From assembly GCF_011440305.1 (NCBI RefSeq), contig NZ_JAAOIW010000024.1:31783-95782 (forward strand): a stretch of DNA of 64,000 nucleotides, read 5' to 3'. The notes beneath the pieces are model-generated. The model was not told the origin of the DNA. It worked only from the letters and a program-made list of their open reading frames with translations, and did no database searches. Position numbers and translations under genes: made by a program. The stretch is from Paenibacillus agricola (GTDB lineage Bacteria; Bacillota; Bacilli; Paenibacillales; NBRC-103111). Within the stretch, counting starts at the first letter, position 1. Each line of letters starts with the position of its first letter. Shown piece by piece: positions 16,313-26,393 of this stretch.

Positions 16313-17626
16313 TTAGGCTTTTTCGGGAGGAACATCGGTCAGGTCTTTTTGATAGGTTTCAGTAGCCATATAGACCGACACAAAACTGATAACTCCTAAT
16401 ATCACCACATACAAGGCGATCGGCCAGTAATGTCCCGCCCACGCCAGTAGAGCGGTTGCTAGGAATGGGGCCGGCCCTCCAACTAAAATACCTGACAATT
16501 GATAGCTGATGGAAGAACCGGTATACCGGGTTTGCGTATCAAATCGTTCCGCAATAAAGGAAGACATCGGTGCGAATGTTGCTCCATGTCCGACTGCGAT
16601 CCATAATATGAGAGCAATCCAGATCAATGCGGTAATCTTGGTTTCAACCAGCCAAAAGAAAGGGAATGCAAATATCACAAAAAATAAACATCCTGCCATA
16701 AAAACAGGCCTGCGGCCAATTTTGTCCGTGAGAGCTCCAAAAAGCGGAATAGTAAACAATTCGACAACAGCTGCAACAGAGACGCCGGTTAAAAACATAG
16801 TCTTATCCAACGACAAATATTTAGTCGCGTACAGAAGGACGAATACATTCGAAATGTAGTAACTGGCATCATTGGCGAAGCGGGAACCTAAGGCTATCAG
16901 AACCTCTTTCTTAGAAGTGCGCAAAACTTCCTTTAAAGGATTCTTAATTTGATTTCCTGCCTCTTTAGCCTGTATGAAGGCGGGCGTTTCCATAACCTTT
17001 AAACGAATAAACAGCCCTGTGACCACTAAGAGAATGCTTACCAGAAACGGAATTCTCCAGCCCCAGGTCAGAAACTGCTCTTGCGGCATAGAGGAGAAAG
17101 CTGAAAAAACAACTGTCGAGAGAAGAAGTCCTATAGGAACACCCATCTGAGGCCAACTACCGTAAAATCCGCGTTTTCCTTTAGGGGCATGCTCTATGGC
17201 TAACAGGACGGCTCCGCCCCACTCTCCGCCGACTGCAATACCTTGCAATACTCTAAGGGATACGAGTAAAATAGGAGCCCAAACTCCGATTTTGTCATAA
17301 GTCGGCAACAGTCCGATGCAGAAGGTGCCGATTCCCATAAGCAGTAAACAGATAATCAACGTCGTTTTGCGCCCCAACTTGTCCCCGTAGTACCCGAAGA
17401 TAATACCGCCCAATGGCCTGGCCATAAAGCCGGCCCCAAACGTTGCGAAAGCTAATAAAGTTCCTATCAGCGGATCAAACGACGGAAAAAATAACTGATT
17501 AAACACCAAAGCCGCTGCCGTTCCGTAAAGGAACCAATCGTACCATTCTATAGCTGATCCGATTAAGCTGGCCATAGCCACTTGTCGCATCTCTTTTTTT
17601 GAAAGGGCCAATTTTTTCATCTCCAA
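16313..17626 (-). CDS. MFS transporter, metabolite:H+ symporter type
   Basis: A 437-residue, 12-helix major facilitator of the MHS (ProP/KgtP/ShiA-like) group. Motif A appears as GYYGDKLGRKTTL in the loop after helix 2, and the N-terminus MASLIGSAIEWYDWFLYG is typical of this group, which takes up organic acids and osmolytes with protons. The start is uncertain: TTG 17626, or the ATG two codons later that has GGAG very close. It is the first gene of the operon with the M24 protein, iolB and GntR. Confidence 0.88.
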   Translation of the reverse strand: MEMKKLALSKKEMRQVAMASLIGSAIEWYDWFLYGTAAALVFNQLFFPSFDPLIGTLLAFATFGAGFMARPLGGIIFGYYGDKLGRKTTLIICLLLMGIGTFCIGLLPTYDKIGVWAPILLVSLRVLQGIAVGGEWGGAVLLAIEHAPKGKRGFYGSWPQMGVPIGLLLSTVVFSAFSSMPQEQFLTWGWRIPFLVSILLVVTGLFIRLKVMETPAFIQAKEAGNQIKNPLKEVLRTSKKEVLIALGSRFANDASYYISNVFVLLYATKYLSLDKTMFLTGVSVAAVVELFTIPLFGALTDKIGRRPVFMAGCLFFVIFAFPFFWLVETKITALIWIALILWIAVGHGATFAPMSSFIAERFDTQTRYTGSSISYQLSGILVGGPAPFLATALLAWAGHYWPIALYVVILGVISFVSVYMATETYQKDLTDVPPEKA

Positions 17627-17735
17627 TACTGTTTATTAATAAATATCAAGGCCGCTTTGCTGATAATGATCAAATGGTTAGAGAGTAAATGCTTTCATAA
17701 AGTCAACCTCCTTCGAATAATACATTAAACAATAT

Positions 17736-17749
17736 TATCGTGCACGATA
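17736..17749. promoter_or_regulatory. Candidate GntR operator
   Basis: Perfect 14-bp palindrome TATCGTGCACGATA about 110 bases upstream of the MFS gene, in the promoter region of the operon that ends with the GntR gene. FadR-type regulators bind short palindromes in such positions. Assignment is by position only. Confidence 0.5.
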
Positions 17750-17765
17750 TTTAGTAATCATACAT

Positions 17766-17779
17766 TATAAACGCTTACA
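17766..17779 (-). promoter_or_regulatory. cre-like site (CcpA)
   Basis: On the minus strand TGTAAGCGTTTATA differs from the cre consensus at one position. It lies in the promoter region of the MFS-M24-iolB-gntR operon, 16 bases beyond the palindrome. Confidence 0.4.
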
Positions 17780-18001
17780 TTTCAATATGTTTTTAAGGAA
17801 TAAAATAATAGAGACCGTTTTTTAAATCTATATATGTCTAGATTGGCTTCGCTCGGTTTGTACTTCAAAGCGGACCTATAGATGAATCCGAATGAAAGAT
17901 ATTGTTTCTCAATCTTTTGAGATTTCATACTTGCGTTGCATTAACGACTCTGTTCGTATTAATTATGTCTAAGGATAGAGCCATCAATAGTAAATATTAG
18001 A

Positions 18002-18181
18002 TATCGAATCCGGCCAGGTGTTGATACACCTTTTGGAGAACCACATCGGAGTACGGATTGGTTGCTTCCATCACGGCTGGAACCGAAGACGATTACAACA
18101 GTTCAGGCCTATCGTATTTTAAATGATGCAGCTGCGACGATTGGGCTTGGCGAGGTCTTAGCCCTCATTTTTTCAACCTAA
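18002..18181 (+). pseudogene. Unidentified C-terminal coding remnant
   Basis: An open frame without start codon encodes about 59 residues, including PGVDTPFGEPHRSTDWL and AYRILNDAAATIGLGEVLAL, ending in TAA inside the 3' end of the germination permease gene. It looks once coding but the family is not recognised. The stretch 17780-18001 shows nothing clear. Confidence 0.3.
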
Positions 18182-19259
18182 ATTTTTGTCTAATATGGAC
18201 GATAACAAAGAGGAGAGGGATATATACATATACAAAACAAAAACCTATATTTGAATATAAATTTTCGTATTGCTGGATTTGTCTGTGCTCCTCTAATACA
18301 TTACATAAAATAAACAAAGCAATGAGAAAGAATAACAAAATAAAATGTTGTTTGATTTTTAAGAATCTCTTAGTTCCGCGACAGGCTCCCCATAGACTTA
18401 AACAAACTCTGGGTAAAACGGCGAGGCACCATAAGGAAACTACAATATATTCGAATCTTTCTATAAAAGGCAACTCAACAATTTTTAGAAATGTTATTAC
18501 TGGCCAAATGAGATGCTTCAGATGCTCCTGATTAAAATAAACAAATGTGATTAATGTTAATATAAGATAGAGCACACTAGTGAACAAAATTCCACATTGT
18601 GCCCATATTTGTGAACGTTCAGGATTTTTTATTAAAGGGTAGAACAGTAGTAAGCATTCGAAACCAAGAAACGGTGGAAGCGCCAATTTAGATGATAATA
18701 CTACATCCTTAACAGGATGATTAAAAAATGGAAGCAAATTATCTAAATAAACATACGATAAGGGAGATAATAAAACGGGGAACAAGCAAGTGAAAGCAAT
18801 AATCAGGCCCCAGAAGCACATTCCGGTAATAACACGAAAACCACCAGTTACAATATAATAAATAAGAATTAGCAACACAAAGCTTATTTGCCAAGTCTTC
18901 ATTAGCGGAAACATCCAAACCTGGATGGTTTCAATGTAGGAACGCAGAGAAATCAACGCAGTCAGCAGAAAGTAGACGATAACAAAAATGTTGATTACCC
19001 CACCGCACCATTTCCCAAAGCAAAAAGGATTGATATAAAACAGATCATCATTCGCTATATGAAGAATGCGATACATCATCCAAACTATAAAATGAATACT
19101 TAAACCACACAAAATGATGGACATCCACGCATCATAGCCGGCCCGCTCAGCAATATTTCTTTGAAATTTTGCCATCTCGATGCCAACTTGTGCAGAGGTT
19201 ATCAGAAAAAAGCAAAAAAAAGGAGAGACTTGAAATCGTTCATTTATTAAAGCTTTCAC
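18165..19259 (-). CDS. Spore germination permease, GerAB/GerKB family
   Basis: A 364-residue membrane protein with about ten hydrophobic helices and the family N-terminus (RFQVSPFFCFFLITSAQVG). GerAB-type proteins are APC-superfamily permease-like subunits that bind the germinant in the inner spore membrane. It is the last gene of an A-C-B ordered ger operon; its start lies 27 bases after the gerC stop. Tetracistronic variants exist, but no fourth gene is seen here. Confidence 0.88.
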   Translation of the reverse strand: MKALINERFQVSPFFCFFLITSAQVGIEMAKFQRNIAERAGYDAWMSIILCGLSIHFIVWMMYRILHIANDDLFYINPFCFGKWCGGVINIFVIVYFLLTALISLRSYIETIQVWMFPLMKTWQISFVLLILIYYIVTGGFRVITGMCFWGLIIAFTCLFPVLLSPLSYVYLDNLLPFFNHPVKDVVLSSKLALPPFLGFECLLLFYPLIKNPERSQIWAQCGILFTSVLYLILTLITFVYFNQEHLKHLIWPVITFLKIVELPFIERFEYIVVSLWCLAVLPRVCLSLWGACRGTKRFLKIKQHFILLFFLIALFILCNVLEEHRQIQQYENLYSNIGFCFVYVYIPLLFVIVHIRQKFRLKK

Positions 19260-19286
19260 CTCAGTACTCCTCCTAAAAAGTTTGAA

Positions 19287-20366
19287 TTATTCGATAATAC
19301 CGGTTTGTAAAATATCCACATTTATATGAACTGTTGTTTTTAAGTCTGGATATACTTTTTGAAATTGATCATTGTCCCAATTTCTTGATTTTGCCCGAAC
19401 CCGGTCTCCCAGTCTGAGAGGATCAACTTTATTCTTTTTTAATAACGAAATGAGGTTCTCCATGGCTTGCGTAATATGTTCATTAATTATTTTTTCCGCT
19501 TTCAGGACACCTTGAATATTGGTAAAATCAAGTTCAGGCATGGCTTCTTGAATTTGGCATTTTAACGTTACATCTATAGATATATCCGGGATTGGAGCTA
19601 TTTTATTAACTGTATACTTAGTTTTTGAATCGAGATTTTTGAGTAATATAAAACCTTCCAGGTTGTTTTCGTTGATTTTAATTTTGTAATTACCATTTTG
19701 GTTTCCCTCAAGCAGCATTTTTAATAGTAATGAGTCTCGCATATTTATGTTAGTCACATACTTGCCTTCTTTTAATAAAGCTAAGCCGTCGATCTTGACC
19801 TCATCCTCCTCCGTGATGAAGTAAGGTAAAAAGGGATCCCTACCTAAACTGTAAAATCTTTCCAAAAATAAGTGCAAGTTCATTCTTGGCAAATTTCCAA
19901 CCTCTATATTATGTTCGATTTTATTACTTAGGTGGAATGGAACATTCACATTCTTGCTTAATTCTAATAAGGCTCCGGCTTTATCCATCGCAATGCCTAG
20001 TTGTATGCGACTTGCTGTATGGGGCTCCCGGCTCAGATTTTCTATATATTCATTAATCCCTTGATTAGCCAATTCTTTACCGAACAATACCAAACTTAGT
20101 TTCCCTGTTTCGATTGGATATGGAGATTTTGTGCTTAATCTCGGGAAAATATCATGGTAGGAATCCGATTCTGTCCTATAGATATTTAGCTTAACTTTCC
20201 CTTTTTCTTCGAATCGGGGATAGATAACCGTTCCTTTAATTTTCCCTTCTTGCAAATCCAAAGCAAGATCTTGAATGATTTGGATTTTATCGATGATCTT
20301 AGTGTGAAGGGTACACCCGGTTAGAAAGACAATTAGACTGAAGGCAAATAGTGAAAATGGTTTCAT
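19287..20366 (-). CDS. Spore germination lipoprotein, Ger(x)C family
   Basis: A 359-residue lipoprotein subunit of a germinant receptor. The signal peptide ends in the lipobox FLTG-C18. The C-terminal GerAC domain includes the segments LDFTNIQGVLKAEKIINEH and VDPLRLGDRVRAKSRNWD typical of the family. It lies 13 bases after the gerA stop and 27 bases before gerB, forming one transcription unit. Confidence 0.9.
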   Translation of the reverse strand: MKPFSLFAFSLIVFLTGCTLHTKIIDKIQIIQDLALDLQEGKIKGTVIYPRFEEKGKVKLNIYRTESDSYHDIFPRLSTKSPYPIETGKLSLVLFGKELANQGINEYIENLSREPHTASRIQLGIAMDKAGALLELSKNVNVPFHLSNKIEHNIEVGNLPRMNLHLFLERFYSLGRDPFLPYFITEEDEVKIDGLALLKEGKYVTNINMRDSLLLKMLLEGNQNGNYKIKINENNLEGFILLKNLDSKTKYTVNKIAPIPDISIDVTLKCQIQEAMPELDFTNIQGVLKAEKIINEHITQAMENLISLLKKNKVDPLRLGDRVRAKSRNWDNDQFQKVYPDLKTTVHINVDILQTGIIE

Positions 20367-20379
20367 ACCTCACCTCATA

Positions 20380-21909
20380 TCATTCATTGAAATCATTTTT
20401 GTTCTTTTTCTGACTGTTTGGATTATATCTCCAAAGCGATTTCGGACGTAGATAGCCTGGCCGTTTTGCAAGTTCTTGATAAGAGGAGCGTATTATAGTG
20501 TCTTTAAAATCTTTAGGCCGAAATGGATACAACGGAACTGTATAAGGTGAGCCTAATGATTCTAATCGTGTGAGATGAGCGAATAAAAAGCAGATTCCGA
20601 GCACCACACCGAAACCTCCCCATATAGCTGCTAAAATGATTAACGGAAAACGTAAGAAACGGATCGTGTTTGAGAATTTATAACTAGGTGTCGTAGAAGA
20701 GGCTAAGGCGGACAAGGCAACGATAATGAGCAACACATTGCTTGTCAGCGCAGCCTCAACTGCAGCTTGACCTATAACAATACCGCCTACAATGCCCAAC
20801 GTTTGTCCGACCTTAGCAGGCAGACGTGCTCCGGCTTCACGCAGAAGCTCAATTGTGAACTCCAAAAAAAGCACTTCTAATACCGGAGGGAAAGGAACGT
20901 TATGACGGGAGTACACAAGGGGACCGAGTAAAACTTTAGGAATTAACTCATAATGGTAAGTTAAAACGGCGATGTATATAGAAGTCGCAAATATAGAGAA
21001 AAGAACGCCAAGGATACGTATCATACGAAAAAAGGAAGCAATTACCCATTGTAAATAATAATCTTCAGGGGATACAAAAAAATCAAACAGTGTGGCAGGT
21101 GCCGTGATTGCATAGGGGGATCCTTCGCATAATACTGCTACTTGTCCATTAATTAATGCCCAAACCATTCTGTCTACACGTTCGGTAGACAAAGATAATG
21201 GAAAAGGAGTTAAAGAATCATCGGATATAATTTGATGCAGCTGGGAGGAATCAAATACTACATCGAAATCGATATCTTGCAGTCGCTGGTTCATTGTATG
21301 AATATGCTGTGGATTCGTAATCCCTTCAAGATAAATAATTACAACCCGGGTATGCGACAGGGTACCAACATTAATTTCTTGAAAGATTAAATTAGGAGTT
21401 TTAAGATGTCCCCTCAGCAAATGAAGATTAATATCTATGTTCTCGACGAACCCAGTTTTGGGTCCTACCACACTGAACTCGTTTTCAGCCTCATTCTGGT
21501 CCCGGAGTCCGATCTCTTTATCAGAAATATTGATTAATGCACATGTATTTTCATTTTCTTTAATTTGCAGTATGGCATATCCTCTAAGTAATTTTGATTC
21601 AATAACCTCCAAACTGTCTGTTAGAATAATATCTTCGATGGGAATCATATTTTTTATATCCTTAATTTCGATGTTCGAGACATCAGTATAATGTTCCTGA
21701 AATACATGTAGTATTTTGCACTGAAGCTGCTGCTGGTCGATAAGGGTATTATAGAAAGAAATAATTAAATTCCCTTCTTCGTTCGTAACTGAAAATTGTT
21801 TGAAATCATTCGATTTTTTTGCCTTTTTAAATAATTCAACCAAGAGTTGTGGATGTGGATTTATAGGTTGGGTTTTAGATGTATTCTTTCCAAGCCATTT
21901 CTTAAACAT
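20380..21909 (-). CDS. Spore germination protein, GerA family
   Basis: A 509-residue GerAA-type receptor subunit: soluble N-terminal domain (about 30-270), then membrane segments in the second half, with conserved PFPPVLEVLFLEFTIELLREAG and PKVGQTLGIVGGIVIGQAAVEA-like motifs. The frame is open for a further 90 codons, but that part overlaps the divergent response-regulator gene, and a ribosome site (AAGGAAGG) sits just ahead of ATG 21909, so the shorter start is used; ATG 21921 is an alternative. The operon order is A-C-B. Confidence 0.88.
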   Translation of the reverse strand: MFKKWLGKNTSKTQPINPHPQLLVELFKKAKKSNDFKQFSVTNEEGNLIISFYNTLIDQQQLQCKILHVFQEHYTDVSNIEIKDIKNMIPIEDIILTDSLEVIESKLLRGYAILQIKENENTCALINISDKEIGLRDQNEAENEFSVVGPKTGFVENIDINLHLLRGHLKTPNLIFQEINVGTLSHTRVVIIYLEGITNPQHIHTMNQRLQDIDFDVVFDSSQLHQIISDDSLTPFPLSLSTERVDRMVWALINGQVAVLCEGSPYAITAPATLFDFFVSPEDYYLQWVIASFFRMIRILGVLFSIFATSIYIAVLTYHYELIPKVLLGPLVYSRHNVPFPPVLEVLFLEFTIELLREAGARLPAKVGQTLGIVGGIVIGQAAVEAALTSNVLLIIVALSALASSTTPSYKFSNTIRFLRFPLIILAAIWGGFGVVLGICFLFAHLTRLESLGSPYTVPLYPFRPKDFKDTIIRSSYQELAKRPGYLRPKSLWRYNPNSQKKNKNDFNE

Positions 21910-22105
21910 TATATTGTTCATTCCTTCCTTGCTTATAAATTGTCCAAAAGTGTTAAAAAATAGTCTGTATATTTCTGAAATGTAGTGCCATGGAATCTTC
22001 GACAAGTTGCATATGCTAATGAATTCTGAAAAATCAATTGTTGATTTTGAGCAATTTAGGATATAAACTTCGATATTATGATACTTTAAGAAAGAGGTGG
22101 TTATT

Positions 22106-23662
22106 TTGAAGCTGATCCTCATTGAGGATGAACCGGAATCATTAATGGGCATGAAAAAAGCAGTAGAATCCATAAACATGGATTTTATTCTATTTACCTC
22201 GAATCATCCGGAAGACGCATTACATATCATAGAGGAGCAAAGACCGGAACTTGTTGTTACCGATATCATGCTCCCTTATATGACCGGACTGGATTTAATC
22301 GAAGAGGTTACAAGTCCGGATTATCAACCCACCGTTATTGTCGTAAGCGGGTACAATGATTTTGAATATGCCAGAAAAAGTATCCAGGTCGGTGCTGTTG
22401 ATTATTTGTTAAAGCCGTTCAGCACCGAGGAATTTACGGAGAAAATTCGAAAGGCTCTTACCGCGATACAAACAGAAAACATGCATCTTCTGGAAACCAA
22501 GCAGCAAAGAAGCTTTGCGGAAATCGGGAACCGTTCTATGCGTGACGACTATCTTGTTGATTTTTGTTTAAAGCCTACCGCTTTAGTTGAACATTTATAT
22601 CAAAAAATGCGGTTGTGGGGAATCGAGTGGCTTGCCAATCAAACGTTTTCCCTCCTTGTTTTGGATACCAAAGGATATCCTGACGGTAAGCCTTTGGGCC
22701 GGGAATTCTCGCTTCAAACGTTTGCCATCGGCAATATTGTTCAGGAATTAATTATTGATTATTCCCCATCCGTTACCTTTAAAGATTCTCAGAACCGTTG
22801 GATTGTACTTTCCGGCCAAGAAGATATCGAAGGCTTGTCGGCAACCGTTATCGCCCAAATCAAGCAATATCAGAAGCTGCCTCTTGCAGTTGGCGCCAGC
22901 TCAAGAATGAGTGCTTTTGAAGATATACATAACGCATATACTGAGGCCTTGAAAACCTTTCGAATAAGTTCTTTATCGGCCGGTTCGGACTATGTTTACC
23001 ATAAAGCTGACGAGATTTCACCTCAGGAGGATATTTCATCTCCGAGGGTCATGTCATTGCTGATCAGTGACAGAGAGGAAGCAGTAATTGAGCAAAGTGT
23101 GAGCTATTTTATCCGTCATACCTTTTTGTCCGAGGGTACGGTAAGCAAGGAGGATATGGTTCGTAAAATTTTGAATTACCTTTCACAAATTCATGTTTGT
23201 CTTAGTGAAAAAACGTCAAGAGAGCTGGATGAAATTCCAATGAAGGTGTGGGAGCAGTTTGACGAATGTAAAACGCTGGAAGAAAGCGAGGGTGTCTTGA
23301 TCCAGTACCTGATTAACCTCAGCCGAGAGATATCCCCAGTTAAATCGAATGCAATGGTGGAGCGGGCTCTGAAGTTAATCTCAGCTAGATACATGGAAGA
23401 TATGACTCTGCAAATTATTGCCGATGAGTTATCCCTGCACCCTGTGTGGCTAAGCCAGCTAATTAAAAAAGAAACCGGACAAACGTATATGGCTCATCTT
23501 ACAGAAACCCGTATCGAGCGCGCAAAAGCTTTACTAAGAGAAACCAGTCTCAAAATCTATGAAATTGCTGAGTCGGTCGGCTATCAAAATTTACAGCACT
23601 TCGGAACTATATTCAAAAAAAGAACAGGAGAAACTCCCAAAGAGTACCGGTACGGGAAATGA
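22106..23662 (+). CDS. YesN-type response regulator with AraC DNA-binding domain
   Basis: A 518-residue regulator: receiver domain (about 1-120) with the phosphoacceptor aspartate in VVTDIMLPYMTGL, a middle region (about 150-400) and a C-terminal AraC helix-turn-helix pair (about 415-515, ending KKRTGETPKEYR). The TTG at 22106 is preferred because AAAGAGGTGG sits 6 bases before it; the GTG at 22097 lies within that ribosome site. It overlaps the kinase gene by four bases. Pairs of this kind in Bacillales control carbohydrate importers, so the operon at 25551-32601 is the likely target. Confidence 0.9.
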   Translation: MKLILIEDEPESLMGMKKAVESINMDFILFTSNHPEDALHIIEEQRPELVVTDIMLPYMTGLDLIEEVTSPDYQPTVIVVSGYNDFEYARKSIQVGAVDYLLKPFSTEEFTEKIRKALTAIQTENMHLLETKQQRSFAEIGNRSMRDDYLVDFCLKPTALVEHLYQKMRLWGIEWLANQTFSLLVLDTKGYPDGKPLGREFSLQTFAIGNIVQELIIDYSPSVTFKDSQNRWIVLSGQEDIEGLSATVIAQIKQYQKLPLAVGASSRMSAFEDIHNAYTEALKTFRISSLSAGSDYVYHKADEISPQEDISSPRVMSLLISDREEAVIEQSVSYFIRHTFLSEGTVSKEDMVRKILNYLSQIHVCLSEKTSRELDEIPMKVWEQFDECKTLEESEGVLIQYLINLSREISPVKSNAMVERALKLISARYMEDMTLQIIADELSLHPVWLSQLIKKETGQTYMAHLTETRIERAKALLRETSLKIYEIAESVGYQNLQHFGTIFKKRTGETPKEYRYGK

Positions 23663-25353
23663 AAACAAAGCGATTTTCCTTTTTAAACAAGTTGTTTAAC
23701 CGGATGTTTCTGCTCATGTCCATATGTATTTTCGTGCCTGTAGCTCTCCTTGGCTATCTTTCCTATGAAAAATCCAGAAATCAGCTGGAATCCGTGACTT
23801 CTCAATTACTTGAGGACAACCTTCGGCTAAATGCTTATCAATTGAATAATTTCTTTAAAAGCGTGGAAAAAGAATCGGAGAAAATGATTGCGTCCAAAGA
23901 GCTGCAGAACCTGCTGCGCGTAGAGCCGCCCAAGACCTACGAACAGCAGTTAGGTTTTATTAACGGGATGGTTGATGTTATTATCCAACTTAAGGGCTCA
24001 TATGAACTGTATGTCATCCCGAGAAGCATAGATCAATACCCTAATTACAGGAAGCTGTTAACCTTAAATAAGCTCGGGCCCGAATCGGATGTGTTCGACA
24101 GAGCCTATAAGCTGCAAAGAAAAGGCATTTGGGTTCATGTGTGGGATGAGAATTCACAGAAACCTATTTTTATTTATGTTAGGGCGATCCTAGCCAACAA
24201 TCTTGAGCCGCTCGGTATACTGGCCATTCAGATTCCTGATTATATTTTTTTGAGGGAGATGAAGTCCCCTTCTTCATTCGAAAATTATACGTTTCTGATG
24301 GCAGACCATGAGAACAACATTATTTCCCATACATCCTCCGGCCGCTACAATGAAAAATATGTGCCACGGACCGATAGGTTTGAAACCGAAATCGAACTAG
24401 AGGAGGGAGGATGGAAGCTCATTGCGGCTGTACCCCAGAAGGATATATCGGGTACTATCGAGCAGATTAAAAAGTTTACGGTTTGGATTGTTGTGGGCGG
24501 CTTGTTTCTTATTGCCATTCTTCTCACGCTGATTGTGAGGAGTGTAACATTACCGATCCATAAAATGGTGATACACATGAATAAGGTGCGTCAGGGCGAA
24601 CTCACTCCTTTTCGTTTCAGCCAAACAAGTGAGGATGAGGTCGGACAGCTCGCTCAAGGCTATAATCAAATGATCTCGGGGATGACGGAGCTGCTTAAAA
24701 CAACGAAGCAGATGGAGGCTGACAAGAGACAATTGGAACTTCAAACCTTAAATCATCAGATCAACCCACATTTTTTTTATAACACACTGGACGCGATCAA
24801 GTGGAGAGCGGAATTTGCCCATGAGAATAAAATCGCAACTATGGTAATGAAATTGGCTAATTTGCTTCGCTTCAGCTTAAATAATGGGGAAGAATGGACT
24901 ACTGTCGAAAGAGAGATCGAGCACGCCAACAATTATTTGGACATTGAGCTGCTAAAGAGCAACCGCACTTTCCAAGTATTTATTCAGGTGGATCCGGATA
25001 TTCTGAAGCTAAAGGTGATTAAGCTCATTTTGCAGCCGATCGTTGAGAACGCGGTCAAGCATGGGGTGAATGAAGTCCCCGAAGGCAAAGGGAAGATTCG
25101 TTTAACCGCAAAGCGAAGCGAGCGAGATATTGTGTTTATCATTGAGGATAACGGTCCCGGAATGAGGCATGAGCATGCATTGGAAACGAAGGGACTGCCG
25201 GAGGGCGAGCCTCATCACGGCATAGGACTGAGTAATGTCCATAAACGTTTGCAGCTCCATTTCAGCAGCGATTACGGCGTGCAGGTCGATACGAAAGCAA
25301 CTCAGGGCTTTAGGGTAATCATCCGCCATCCGACCTCAACGGACACGATATAG
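23659..25353 (+). CDS. YesM-type sensor histidine kinase
   Basis: A 564-residue membrane kinase. Membrane segments lie near residues 14-36 and 274-296, enclosing an extracellular Cache-type sensor. A HAMP domain (about 296-350) follows, then the HisKA_7TM-independent his_kinase domain with H371 in QINPHFFYNTLD, and an HATPase domain with QPIVENAVKHG, DNGPGM and GIGLSNV. The ATG overlaps the response-regulator stop (ATGA), indicating coupled translation. It probably senses an extracellular sugar or its binding protein. Confidence 0.92.
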   Translation: MKTKRFSFLNKLFNRMFLLMSICIFVPVALLGYLSYEKSRNQLESVTSQLLEDNLRLNAYQLNNFFKSVEKESEKMIASKELQNLLRVEPPKTYEQQLGFINGMVDVIIQLKGSYELYVIPRSIDQYPNYRKLLTLNKLGPESDVFDRAYKLQRKGIWVHVWDENSQKPIFIYVRAILANNLEPLGILAIQIPDYIFLREMKSPSSFENYTFLMADHENNIISHTSSGRYNEKYVPRTDRFETEIELEEGGWKLIAAVPQKDISGTIEQIKKFTVWIVVGGLFLIAILLTLIVRSVTLPIHKMVIHMNKVRQGELTPFRFSQTSEDEVGQLAQGYNQMISGMTELLKTTKQMEADKRQLELQTLNHQINPHFFYNTLDAIKWRAEFAHENKIATMVMKLANLLRFSLNNGEEWTTVEREIEHANNYLDIELLKSNRTFQVFIQVDPDILKLKVIKLILQPIVENAVKHGVNEVPEGKGKIRLTAKRSERDIVFIIEDNGPGMRHEHALETKGLPEGEPHHGIGLSNVHKRLQLHFSSDYGVQVDTKATQGFRVIIRHPTSTDTI

Positions 25354-25373
25354 CTTTAGGATAAATCATACAT

Positions 25374-25414
25374 AGCCCTCGTTCGGGATTTTTTTCGAAT
25401 GAAGGCTTTTTTAT
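25374..25414 (+). terminator. Intrinsic terminator after the kinase gene
   Basis: AGCCCTCGTTCG pairs with CGAATGAAGGCT around a T-rich loop, followed by TTTTTTAT. It separates the two-component genes from the downstream catabolic operon, whose promoter should lie between 25415 and 25533. Confidence 0.75.
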
Positions 25415-25550
25415 AATATCAAGTTGTTTTCCGGGCTCCATACTAATAATGCATGGGGAAACATTGGTTTATCCATGTTCAATCTTTTTTTATGCGTGTG
25501 TATGATAAGAGAGTAAATAATTTATCTGTCTCGAGGAGGTCGCGACGATC

Positions 25551-26378
25551 GTGAACATTAAATATGCCTACAATACATTGGTTTATGCAGGAGAAGATAT
25601 AGAGCAAGGAATTAAGCGGATTGCCGGTTTCGGCTATGATGCAGCAGAATTTGTAGGTGACCCAGATAACGTAGATCCCCGTCATATTCGGAATTTGCTT
25701 GAGAAATATAATCTGGGGGCATCGTCGATTTGCGCCATTTACACACCGCAACGGGACTTGGTATCAAGCAATGACAAGATTAGAAAAAACGCGGTTGCCT
25801 ATATTAAGCAGTGTGTTGACTTTGCTGCTTCCATAGGTGCCAAAGGCATATCCGTTACACCGACTGCCAATATGAAAATACACGCAGAAGCCGATCTGGA
25901 AACGGAGCTGAACTGGGCGGTTGAAGGAATAAGAGAAGCCGGACTTTATGCAGGCGAGCATGGTGTTAGCTTGGCTCTGGAAGCTTGGAACCGGTACGAG
26001 ACTTACCTGATCAACCGTTTGGAGCAATCACTGGCTCTTGTGAATCAAATTAATCTGCCTAATGTCGGCTGCATGGGCGACACGTACCACATGAACATTG
26101 AGGAAACTGATATAGCGGAAGCCTTCCGTAACGTGGGAGACAAGCTTGCTTATGTCCACTTCGCCGATAGTAACCGTGCGGCACCAGGTCGGGGTCATAT
26201 CGATTTTAGACCGATCGCTCAAGCGTTAAAGGACATCAATTATAAAGGATTTATCTCTATGGAGCTGCTGCCGCCTTTCGCGGATCCGTTTAGCGGCGTA
26301 AGATGTGAAGAATTTTATGATCCATATACGAAGGAATCCATCGATTATTTAAAACAATTATTTGGTTCTCTATCTTAA
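25551..26378 (+). CDS. Sugar phosphate isomerase/epimerase, TIM barrel (copy 1)
   Basis: A 275-residue protein of the AP-endonuclease-2/xylose-isomerase-like TIM barrel family. Metal residues fit the ketose 3-epimerase pattern: E144 (LALEAWNRYETY), D177 (MGDTYHMN), H203 (VHFADSN) and E238 (SMELLPP). The GTG start follows the strong site GAGGAGGT. A paralogue with the same residues at identical positions is encoded at 30618-31472 in the same operon. It likely epimerises a keto-sugar produced by the neighbouring dehydrogenase. Confidence 0.85.
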   Translation: MNIKYAYNTLVYAGEDIEQGIKRIAGFGYDAAEFVGDPDNVDPRHIRNLLEKYNLGASSICAIYTPQRDLVSSNDKIRKNAVAYIKQCVDFAASIGAKGISVTPTANMKIHAEADLETELNWAVEGIREAGLYAGEHGVSLALEAWNRYETYLINRLEQSLALVNQINLPNVGCMGDTYHMNIEETDIAEAFRNVGDKLAYVHFADSNRAAPGRGHIDFRPIAQALKDINYKGFISMELLPPFADPFSGVRCEEFYDPYTKESIDYLKQLFGSLS

Positions 26379-26393
26379 GGAGGTTTACACACA

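Noticed and set aside
21910..22179. Longer N-terminus for the GerA protein
   Set aside because: It would overlap the start of the divergent response-regulator gene and has no family resemblance; a ribosome site lies next to the shorter start.
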